Assembly: GCA_963797015.1 (NCBI GenBank)
Contig: CAWCNV010000005.1
Location: 175,062-239,061, forward strand
Length of the DNA stretch: 64,000 nt
From: JBBPZA01 sp963797015
GTDB taxonomy: Bacteria; Actinomycetota; Thermoleophilia; Solirubrobacterales; Solirubrobacteraceae
Reading direction: 5' to 3'
How positions within the stretch are numbered: position 1 is the first letter of the stretch; the number at the start of each line of letters is the position of its first letter. A model generated the notes under the pieces. It saw only the letters and a program-made list of their open reading frames with translations. It did not search any database and was not told where the DNA came from. A program made the translations under genes and the position numbers. Shown here one piece after another: positions 39,752 through 46,184 of this stretch.

Positions 39752-40425
39752 AGCTCGTCGGGGAGTCCCTCGATGCGCACGCCCGCGTGGGTCTTGTAAC
39801 GCGCGTTGATCGAGATCATCAGCGCGGTCAGCTGCTCGACCACGCGCGCCATCTCCAGGCGCCCGGCGTTGACGCACCGCAGGCCGGGGATCCGCTCGAT
39901 GAGCACTGCCACGCGGCGCTTGTCGTCGCCGCGGTCGCCGCACACCAGCACGTCCTCGCCCAGCGGGTCGTCGAGAGCCGAGAGCTTCGGCGCGCTGACG
40001 GTGTGCAGCGCGGCGACGACGCGCACCCCCTGCGGGACCATCTCGGCCGCCTGCTGCGCAGCCGATCCCTGGGGCACGCCGAGCGTGCGCGTCGCGCGCC
40101 CGCCCACCGCCGCGGCGAGCGGCACCGTGGAGTCGACGAGGATCTGGCCCTCGCGCAGGGCCTCCTTGAGGTTGCCGAGGTTCTCCGCCTGATTGCGGAA
40201 CGGGACGCACAGCAGCACGATCTCCGCTGCGCGCGCGGCCTCGTCGTTGAGGGCGGCGCGGAACTCGCCGGCCGGCAGGCGCTCGCGGGCGCGCGCGGCC
40301 GCCTCCTCGGCGCGCTCGGCAGAGCGCGAGCCGAGGATGATCGGGACGCCGGCCGCTCCGAAGCGCAGCGCGAGGCCGAAGCCCAGCGCACCGGTGGCGC
40401 CGACGATCGCGATGGGCTCGGGCAC
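39727..40425 (-). CDS. fno: F420-dependent NADP reductase-like oxidoreductase
   Basis: A 232-residue NADPH:F420 oxidoreductase that exchanges hydride between reduced F420 and NADP+. The Rossmann motif is IAIVGATGALGFGLALRF near the N-terminus; VVAALHTVSAPKL and the final MISINARYKTHAGVRIEG are family features. GTG 40425 is preferred because it begins right before the fold and lies 8 bases after TACACT; an in-frame ATG at 40455 would add ten residues. It heads the F420 run. Confidence 0.9.
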   Translation of the reverse strand: MPEPIAIVGATGALGFGLALRFGAAGVPIILGSRSAERAEEAAARARERLPAGEFRAALNDEAARAAEIVLLCVPFRNQAENLGNLKEALREGQILVDSTVPLAAAVGGRATRTLGVPQGSAAQQAAEMVPQGVRVVAALHTVSAPKLSALDDPLGEDVLVCGDRGDDKRRVAVLIERIPGLRCVNAGRLEMARVVEQLTALMISINARYKTHAGVRIEGLPDELWPPPSSS

Positions 40426-40433
40426 GGGGCGGC

Positions 40434-40439
40434 AGTGTA
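40434..40439 (-). promoter_or_regulatory. -10 element of fno-cofD
   Basis: TACACT on the minus strand, 8 bases before GTG 40425. Confidence 0.4.
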
Positions 40440-40487
40440 TGGGGGGCTCTGCCACGGGCGGCCCGCGGCGGATACGCTCCCGCCCGC

Positions 40488-41237
40488 ATGCGTCTCGAGG
40501 GCAAGACCGCGCTGGTGACCGGCGGGGCCGGGGGGATCGGCGCCGCGACCGCGCGGCGGTTGGCCGCCGAGGGCGCCGGGGTGGTGGTCGCAGACGTCGA
40601 CGAGGCGGGTGCGCGCGCGCTGGCCGGTGAGCTCGACGGCGAGTCGGTGGCGTTCGACGTCGCCGACCCCGATGCGGTGCGGCGCGGCGTCGCCGAGGCC
40701 GTCGCGGTGGCGGGGCCGATCGACGTGCTGGTCAACAACGCCGGGACCGACCGCTTCGCGTTCTTCGTCAACACCGACCCCGAGCTGTGGGACTTCGTGC
40801 TCGGCGTGAACCTCAAGGGCGTGCTCGCCGTCACCCACGCGGTCCTGCCGGGGATGCACGAGGGCGGCGGCGGATCGATCGTCAACGTCGCCAGCGAGGC
40901 CGGCCGCGTGGGGTCGCAGGGCTCGGCCACCTACAGCGCGGCCAAGGCGGGCGTGATCGGCTTCACCAAGGCGATCGCGCGCGAGTCGGCGCGCTACGGG
41001 GTGCGCTGCAACGCCGTCGCGCCGGGCCCGATCGAGACCCCGCTGCTCAACGCCGCGGCCGAGGTCTACGGCGACGTCGGCCGCCGGCTCAAGGAGGGCA
41101 TGATCCGCGCGACGGCCGCCCAGCGCAGCGGCCAGCCGGACGAGGTGGCGGCGGCGATCGCCTTCCTCGCCTCCGACGACGCCTCCTACGTGACCGGCCA
41201 GACGCTCAACGTGAGCGGCGGCCTCTCGATGTGGTGA
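40488..41237 (+). CDS. Short-chain dehydrogenase/reductase
   Basis: A 249-residue classical SDR: TGGAGGIG (11-18), NNAG (83-86), catalytic Ser136, Tyr149 and Lys153. It resembles 3-hydroxyacyl-CoA or cyclic hydroxyacid dehydrogenases of the BadH type. The substrate is not certain. It is divergent from fno by 62 bases and overlaps the thioesterase gene (GTGA), so both may act on the same acyl-CoA. Confidence 0.85.
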   Translation: MRLEGKTALVTGGAGGIGAATARRLAAEGAGVVVADVDEAGARALAGELDGESVAFDVADPDAVRRGVAEAVAVAGPIDVLVNNAGTDRFAFFVNTDPELWDFVLGVNLKGVLAVTHAVLPGMHEGGGGSIVNVASEAGRVGSQGSATYSAAKAGVIGFTKAIARESARYGVRCNAVAPGPIETPLLNAAAEVYGDVGRRLKEGMIRATAAQRSGQPDEVAAAIAFLASDDASYVTGQTLNVSGGLSMW

Positions 41238-41605
41238 CGCTCGAGCCCGGCCTTCAACGCGCGGACGAGTTCGTGGTCGAGGACCGCCTGCTCACCGATG
41301 TGGGCGGCACGATCGGCATCAGCGTGCTCTCGACGCCGGGGATGATCGCGATGATGGAGCGAAACGCGGCGCTGCTCTCGCTCGAGCATCTCCCCGACGA
41401 CCGCGCCACGGTCGGCTTCGAGGTCTGCATCAAGCACGTCGCCGCCGCCGGCGAGGGCGCGCGCTGCACCGTTACCGCGCAGCTCACCGATGTGCGCGAC
41501 GAGCGCAAGCTGTTCTTCGACGTCGAGGTCCGCGAGGGCGACCGCACGATCGGCGTCGGGACCCATCAGCGCCGCGTCGTGCCCGTTCCTCCGCGCGGGG
41601 GATAG
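41234..41605 (+). CDS. Hotdog-fold acyl-CoA thioesterase (FlK-like)
   Basis: A 123-residue hotdog protein. The block LLTDVGGTIGISVLSTPGMI and the later IKHVAAAGEGARCTVTAQLT, VGTHQRRVV match the fluoroacetyl-CoA thioesterase-like (FlK) subgroup, which hydrolyses small acyl-CoAs. GTG 41234 overlaps the SDR stop; a GTG three bases earlier is also in frame. Confidence 0.8.
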   Translation: MTLEPGLQRADEFVVEDRLLTDVGGTIGISVLSTPGMIAMMERNAALLSLEHLPDDRATVGFEVCIKHVAAAGEGARCTVTAQLTDVRDERKLFFDVEVREGDRTIGVGTHQRRVVPVPPRGG

Positions 41606-41722
41606 CGCTCAGAGCGACCTTCGGCCCCGCGCCGCGAATGGATAAAGGGCCAATCCGCTTGCGGCCCGGCTCCGCCTTGGGGACGATCCCGTTCCGTCCA
41701 ATTCTGCGAAAGGAACGATCAG

Positions 41723-42421
41723 GTGGTAGCAAGGATCCGCCGGCACCTGTCGTACGCGAACGTGATGGCGACGATCGCCGTCTTCATCGCCATCGGAGGC
41801 GGCGCCTACGCCGCTGCGACCATCGACGGAGCGAGCATCAAGGACCGCACCATCACGGGCAAGAAGCTCGCGAAGAGGACCATCTCGCGCAAGGAGGTCA
41901 AGCACAACAGCCTGACCGGAGGCCAGATCAAGGAGTCGACGCTGACCGGTTTGATGGGCTCCGCCGACGTGCGCGCGGACGGGACGGCCAGCGGGACCGA
42001 CATCGACAACTTCACGACCGCCACCTTCACCAACATCGTGTCCACGACGGTGGACGCCCCGAAGGCCGGCTACCTGGTCATCATCGGGACGCTCTCCGCC
42101 GAGGACGACACGTCGTTCAACGGGGGCGGCATACTGGACTACCGGCTCGCGGTCGACGGGACCGGCCTGACGAACGACAACTTCTACCACGAGCTCGCGA
42201 CCTCGTCCGGGAGCACTATCGGCGCGTCCGGCGCGGTAAGCGCCGTCGCGGCGGTCATCGCCGGGGCGCACACGGTGTCACTGCAGGCGCGCGATCGCGG
42301 CACCGGGTCGTTCATCCTCGGCAAGGACGTGTCGGTGGTCTTCGTGCCGAACGGCAGCGCGTCGATGACCCCGTTCCGGGCGCCGAGCGCCTCGGGGAGC
42401 GCCGCCGACCCGCAGAGGTAG
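41723..42421 (+). CDS. Surface/exported protein of the ARIRRHxSYANVMAT family, copy 1
   Basis: A 232-residue protein with a basic N-terminus ARIRRHLSYANVM, a hydrophobic helix ATIAVFIAIGGGAYAA, and then a linker with the repeated short motif of the type TIDGASIKDRTITGKKL and SLTGGQIKESTL. The C-terminal about 140 residues are Thr/Ser/Gly-rich beta structure. It is probably secreted or membrane-anchored. Such proteins are abundant in Thermoleophilia, but no function is known. GTG 41723 follows AAAGGAACG. A paralogue lies 115 bases downstream. Confidence 0.75.
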   Translation: MVARIRRHLSYANVMATIAVFIAIGGGAYAAATIDGASIKDRTITGKKLAKRTISRKEVKHNSLTGGQIKESTLTGLMGSADVRADGTASGTDIDNFTTATFTNIVSTTVDAPKAGYLVIIGTLSAEDDTSFNGGGILDYRLAVDGTGLTNDNFYHELATSSGSTIGASGAVSAVAAVIAGAHTVSLQARDRGTGSFILGKDVSVVFVPNGSASMTPFRAPSASGSAADPQR

Positions 42422-42536
42422 AGACCACTGAACGCGGGCCGGCTCGCGATGCGTAGCTCCGGTCCGATCCGGTTGCGCGGAGGCGCGCCGATCGAGAGGA
42501 TTGGCGGACGGACCAAATACCCATGAGGAGGGCCAA

Positions 42537-43157
42537 GTGATAGCCAGGATCCGCCGGCACATGTCGTACGCGAACGTAATGGCGACGATCGCGGTGTTCG
42601 TCGCGATCAGCGGCGGTGCCTACGCCGCGTCGACCATCAACGGCGCGAGCATCAAGAGCCGCACGATCAAGGGCAAGAAGCTCGTGAAGAAGACCGTCAG
42701 CCGTAAGGAGGTCGTGGACGACACGCTGACCGGCGGGCAGATCAACGAGTCGACGCTTGGGGTGGTCCCCTCGGCCACCAGCGCCACGAGCGCGGCTAAC
42801 GCGGACAAGCTGGACAACAAGGACTCGCTCGAGTTCTCGGCCACGAACCAGACGGTCCGCGTGGGCATCGAAAACGGCGTCGGCAACAACGCCGGCTGCG
42901 CGAGCGGCGTGGCGGTCGTGGTCCGCGACGGCCAGGGCAATCCGGTCGACCACCGCTTCACGATGCAGCTTTTCGCCGGTGCCACGAACGTCCCGGCGTA
43001 CGCTCAGATCCGCTCTGACGGGTCGATCCGCAACGGTTCGGCGAACGTGACCGCGGTGAGCCACACGACCGACAGCGGCATCTACTGCGTGACGGTCACG
43101 AACGCCACCCAGGCCCAGGAGGAGTCGACCGTCGTCTCGGCGCACAACGACAGCTGA
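42537..43157 (+). CDS. Surface/exported protein of the same family, copy 2
   Basis: A 206-residue paralogue of the previous protein. The first 65 or so residues are almost identical in pattern (ARIRRHMSYANVMATIAVF, STINGASIKSRTIKGKKLVK), while the C-terminal part is unrelated in sequence, beta-rich, with a Cys pair (AGCAS and IYCVTV). This shows domain swapping behind a common export/linker module. GTG 42537 has GAGGAGG upstream and aligns with the start of copy 1. A hairpin follows its stop. Confidence 0.75.
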   Translation: MIARIRRHMSYANVMATIAVFVAISGGAYAASTINGASIKSRTIKGKKLVKKTVSRKEVVDDTLTGGQINESTLGVVPSATSATSAANADKLDNKDSLEFSATNQTVRVGIENGVGNNAGCASGVAVVVRDGQGNPVDHRFTMQLFAGATNVPAYAQIRSDGSIRNGSANVTAVSHTTDSGIYCVTVTNATQAQEESTVVSAHNDS

Positions 43158-43170
43158 ACGGACGTGCAGC

Positions 43171-43197
43171 GCGCGCGGGGCATCTGCCCCCGCGCGC
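43171..43197 (+). terminator. Hairpin after the paralogous pair
   Basis: GCGCGCGGGG (43171-43180) pairs perfectly with CCCCGCGCGC (43188-43197) around a 7-base loop, 13 bases after the stop of copy 2. No T-tract follows. Confidence 0.55.
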
Positions 43198-43204
43198 CCG
43201 CTCC

Positions 43205-43210
43205 TAGACT
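43205..43210 (+). promoter_or_regulatory. -10 element of the HMG-CoA-lyase-like gene
   Basis: TAGACT, 7 bases before GTG 43218. Confidence 0.45.
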
Positions 43211-43217
43211 TCCGCGC

Positions 43218-44141
43218 GTGAGCGCGCTGCCGTCCCGGGTCCGGATCCGTGAGGTCGGGCCGCGCGACGGGTTCCAGAACGAGCCCGAGGTGATCCCCAC
43301 CGACGTCAAGGTGGAGCTGATCGAGCGGCTGGCGGCCAGCGGGCTGCAGCGCATCGAGGTCACGAGCTTCGTGCGGCCCGACGTGATCCCGCAGCTGGCC
43401 GACGGTGCGGAGGTGCTCGAGCGCATCTCGGTGCCCGGCGACGTCTCGCTGAGCGTCCTGATCCCGAACGAGCGCGGGCTGGAGCGCGCGCTCGAGCAGC
43501 GCGAGCGCTTCCACGAGGTCAACGTGTTCCTTTCGGCCTCCGAGAGCCACAACCGGGCAAACGTCAACCGCTCGATCGAGGAGTCGCTCACCGGCCTGGA
43601 GCGGGTGCTGGGCCGCGCGCGTGAGGCCGGCCTTCGCTGCGAGGGAGTGATCTCGGTCTCCTTCGGGTGCCCCTACGAGGGGCACGTACCGGTCGAGCGC
43701 GTGCTGGCGATCGCGGCGCGGCTGCGCGACGCAGGCGCGCAGGAGGTGGGCTTCGGCGACACCACCGGGATGGCCAACCCGCTGCAGGTGCGCAGCTTCT
43801 TCGCTGCCGCGGGCGAGGCGCTTCCGGACGTCGAGCTCACCGCCCACTTCCACAACACGCGCGGGCAGGGCCTGGCCAACGTGCTCGCCGCGCTGGAGTC
43901 GGGGATCGAGAGTTTCGAGTCGAGCTTCGGCGAGCTGGGGGGCTGCCCGGTGCCGAAGGGGGCGACGGGCAACGTCGCCACCGAGGACGTCGTCTCGATG
44001 CTCGAGGAGATGGGCGTCGGGACCGGCGTCTCGCTCGAGCGCCTGCTCGAGGCGGCGCGCGCGGCCCAGGAGGCACTCGGGCGCCCGCTGGGCAGTCACG
44101 TGCTGACGGCGGGGCCGGTGGACTGGGAGAGGGGCGCGTGA
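43218..44141 (+). CDS. Hydroxymethylglutaryl-CoA lyase-like enzyme
   Basis: A 307-residue TIM-barrel DRE-metallolyase. The opening IREVGPRDGFQNEPEVIPT carries the metal/substrate motif (RDGFQNE), later GDTTGMANPLQV and HFHNTRGQGLAN bind the metal, and the Cys loop reads LGGCPVPKGATGN. These fit HMG-CoA lyase (acetyl-CoA plus acetoacetate formation in leucine breakdown). Close homologues act on other 3-hydroxyacyl-CoAs. The start is GTG after a leaderless-type -10. The next gene overlaps by four bases. Confidence 0.88.
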   Translation: MSALPSRVRIREVGPRDGFQNEPEVIPTDVKVELIERLAASGLQRIEVTSFVRPDVIPQLADGAEVLERISVPGDVSLSVLIPNERGLERALEQRERFHEVNVFLSASESHNRANVNRSIEESLTGLERVLGRAREAGLRCEGVISVSFGCPYEGHVPVERVLAIAARLRDAGAQEVGFGDTTGMANPLQVRSFFAAAGEALPDVELTAHFHNTRGQGLANVLAALESGIESFESSFGELGGCPVPKGATGNVATEDVVSMLEEMGVGTGVSLERLLEAARAAQEALGRPLGSHVLTAGPVDWERGA

Positions 44142-44734
44142 GCGAGCTCAGCCTCGAGATCGTCGAGGGCCCGGGAGCCGGGCGCCAGGTCCCGCTTGGC
44201 GAGCCGCTGGTCATCGGGCGCTCCCAGGAAGCCCAGCTCGTGCTGGCGGACAACCAGGTGTCGCGCCGGCACGCGCGCGTCAGCCCGCGCGGCACCGACG
44301 CCGTGGTCGAGGACCTCGGCTCGAGCAACGGCACGTGGCTCAACGGTAACGAGGTGCACATGCCTGCTGCGCTCGCGCCCGGCGACGAGCTGCTGGTCGG
44401 CGTGACCGTGCTGCAGCTGCGAAGCCTCGCCCAGATCGCCGCGCAGCCGTCGGCGGTGCGTCCCGTGCCGGCGGCGATCGCGGCGGAGCCCGCTGCGCCG
44501 CCGCAGGCCGGGCCTCCTCTCACACCGCCGCCGGGCGCTGCCGGTGCGCAGCCGGCGCCAGGGACGCCGGCGTTCTCGGCCGCGCCGCTCGCCCAGCCCG
44601 GCGCCCCCCAAGGCCCGGGTGAGGAGCTCGCGCGGCTCTTCGACGCGCGCACTAGACGCCGCGCGCAGCTCGCGCCGCTCGCGATCTTCGTGCTGGTCGC
44701 GCTGGCGCTGCTGGTCTACCTGGCCGTGAAGTAG
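44138..44734 (+). CDS. FHA-domain protein with C-terminal membrane anchor
   Basis: A 198-residue protein. The FHA fold spans about 3-98 with the phosphothreonine-binding set IGRSQEAQLVL, VSRRHARV and GSSNGTWLNG. A Pro/Ala-rich linker (about 100-165) leads to one hydrophobic helix at the C-terminus (LAPLAIFVLVALALLVYLAV), placing the FHA in the cytoplasm. It should bind a phosphorylated partner of a Ser/Thr kinase such as the one at 45.3-46.1 kb. Its 3' end overlaps the convergent FHA gene by 19 bases. Confidence 0.85.
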   Translation: MSELSLEIVEGPGAGRQVPLGEPLVIGRSQEAQLVLADNQVSRRHARVSPRGTDAVVEDLGSSNGTWLNGNEVHMPAALAPGDELLVGVTVLQLRSLAQIAAQPSAVRPVPAAIAAEPAAPPQAGPPLTPPPGAAGAQPAPGTPAFSAAPLAQPGAPQGPGEELARLFDARTRRRAQLAPLAIFVLVALALLVYLAVK

Positions 44735-45273
44735 ACGATCAGCGCGATCGCGTCCAGCGCGACGACGGCCCAGGTCATCACGAGACCGGACCGCAGCAGG
44801 GTGGCGGCGCGGCGCCGGCGCGGGGCCGCCGGCATCGGCGTGGGGGCGAAGGCGCCGAAGGGCTGGTCGGGCGCGGCCGGGCCCGGCGGTGGAGCGGCGA
44901 CGGGTGGCGGTGGAGCGGCGACGGGTGGCGGTGGAGCGGCGATGGGTGGCGGCGGGGCGGCGACGGGCCCTGGCGCCGCTGCCGGCTCGAATTGCACGCG
45001 CATGCGCGAGTTGCCGAGTACGAGCTCGTCTCCCGGGCGCAGCTCCGTTGGTCCGCCGATCGCCGTGCCGTTGACCCAGGTGCCGTTGGTCGAGCCCAGG
45101 TCGCAGACCACGAGCGTGCCGTCCGGGCCGGGTTCGACGGTCGCGTGCCTGCGGGAGACCTCGGGGTCGGCCAGGCTGACATCGGCCTCGCGGCGCCCGA
45201 TGACCATCCGGCGGTCGACCTCGACCCGCAGGCCGGCCGCTGGCCCGTCGGCCACGACCAGCGCCACTGTCAC
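44716..45273 (-). CDS. Second FHA-domain protein with C-terminal membrane anchor
   Basis: A 185-residue protein with the same plan as its convergent neighbour: FHA at about 2-96 (IGRREADVSLA, VSRRHATV, GSTNGTWVNG), a linker of VAAPPPP-type repeats (about 103-131), and a C-terminal hydrophobic helix (LVMTWAVVALDAIALIVYF). GTG 45273 overlaps the kinase stop (GTGA), so it is co-translated with the kinase and is its most likely partner or adaptor. Confidence 0.85.
   Translation of the reverse strand: MTVALVVADGPAAGLRVEVDRRMVIGRREADVSLADPEVSRRHATVEPGPDGTLVVCDLGSTNGTWVNGTAIGGPTELRPGDELVLGNSRMRVQFEPAAAPGPVAAPPPPIAAPPPPVAAPPPPVAAPPPGPAAPDQPFGAFAPTPMPAAPRRRRAATLLRSGLVMTWAVVALDAIALIVYFTAR
44885..44968 (-). 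repeat. 21-bp tandem repeat encoding the Pro-rich linker
   Basis: About four copies of a 21-base unit (plus strand GGCGGTGGAGCGGCGACGGG plus T) encode seven-residue VAAPPPP-type units of the FHA linker. The last copy is diverged. Confidence 0.75.
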
Positions 45274-46130
45274 CGGATGCCGGTGGGCCGCGCGCCGAGG
45301 CGCAGCAGGTGGCCGTAGGCCGTGGCCGTCGGCGGGCGCTGGCCGGGATCCTTGGCCAGCGCCTGCAGGACGATGTTCGAGAAGCCCTCGGGTGCGTCGT
45401 CGCGTCGCGCGCATGGATCTGGCGGCTGCTCCTCGAGGTGCGCCATCCCGACCTGGAACACGCCCTTGCCGCCGAAGGGGGGCTGGCCGGCGAGACACTC
45501 GAAGACGACGCAGCCGAACGAGTAGATGTCGCTGGTCGCCCCCGCCTCGTCACCGCGGATGAGCTCGGGAGGCAGATAGTCGAGCGTGCCCATGATCTGG
45601 CCGGGCTTGGTCAGCATGCTGTAGCCCTGCCCCTTGGCCAGCCCGAAGTCGGTCAGCGAAGCCGAGCCGTCGGGCTCGAGCAGGATGTTCGAGGTCTTGA
45701 TGTCGCGGTGCACCAGGCCGCGGGTGTGCAGCGCGTCGATCGCCGCGCCGATGTGGGCTACCATCCGCAGCAGGTCATCGAGCGGCAGCGGGCCGTCGCT
45801 CTCGATCCGCTCCTCGAGCGAGCGCCCCTCGACGTAGCGCATGACCAGGTACTGGCGTCCGTCGGCCTGACCGGCCTCGAGCACGCGCACGAGGTGCTTG
45901 TGATCGACCTCCTGGGCCGCCCGTGCCTCGCGCAGGAAGCGCCGGCTGTACTGCTCGTCGGAGGCGAACTGGCGCTTCATCACCTTGAGCGCAACGGTTT
46001 CGCCCTCCGGCTCGCGAACGGCGCGGAACACCTGTCCCATGCCGCCCTCCCCGAGCATCTCCTCGACGCGGAAGGGGCCGAGGGTCGAGCCGGGAGCGAG
46101 GCCGGCCGCGTCCATACGGCGCTTGAACAT
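45270..46130 (-). CDS. PknB-type serine/threonine protein kinase without membrane helix
   Basis: A 286-residue kinase that is just the catalytic domain. The Gly-loop is GEGGMG (27-32), catalytic Lys49 (VALKVM), HRD at 141-143 (VHRDIKTSN), DFG at 161-163, and a PPEL block near 190. All essential residues are intact, so it should be active. There is no PASTA or membrane segment; membrane placement could come from the FHA protein encoded next. ATG 46130 lies 8 bases after TATGCT; a second in-frame ATG at 46115 is possible. The gene is divergent from the antiporter gene. Confidence 0.88.
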   Translation of the reverse strand: MFKRRMDAAGLAPGSTLGPFRVEEMLGEGGMGQVFRAVREPEGETVALKVMKRQFASDEQYSRRFLREARAAQEVDHKHLVRVLEAGQADGRQYLVMRYVEGRSLEERIESDGPLPLDDLLRMVAHIGAAIDALHTRGLVHRDIKTSNILLEPDGSASLTDFGLAKGQGYSMLTKPGQIMGTLDYLPPELIRGDEAGATSDIYSFGCVVFECLAGQPPFGGKGVFQVGMAHLEEQPPDPCARRDDAPEGFSNIVLQALAKDPGQRPPTATAYGHLLRLGARPTGIR

Positions 46131-46138
46131 CAATTCGA

Positions 46139-46144
46139 AGCATA
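46139..46144 (-). promoter_or_regulatory. -10 element of the kinase gene
   Basis: TATGCT on the minus strand, 8 bases before ATG 46130. Confidence 0.45.
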
Positions 46145-46171
46145 ACCCGGGCGCGCCGCGCGGCCCGCGAT

Positions 46172-46177
46172 TAGACT
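46172..46177 (+). promoter_or_regulatory. -10 element of the antiporter gene
   Basis: TAGACT, 7 bases before GTG 46185. The same hexamer and spacing occur before the HMG-CoA-lyase-like gene. Confidence 0.45.
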
Positions 46178-46184
46178 CGCGCCG

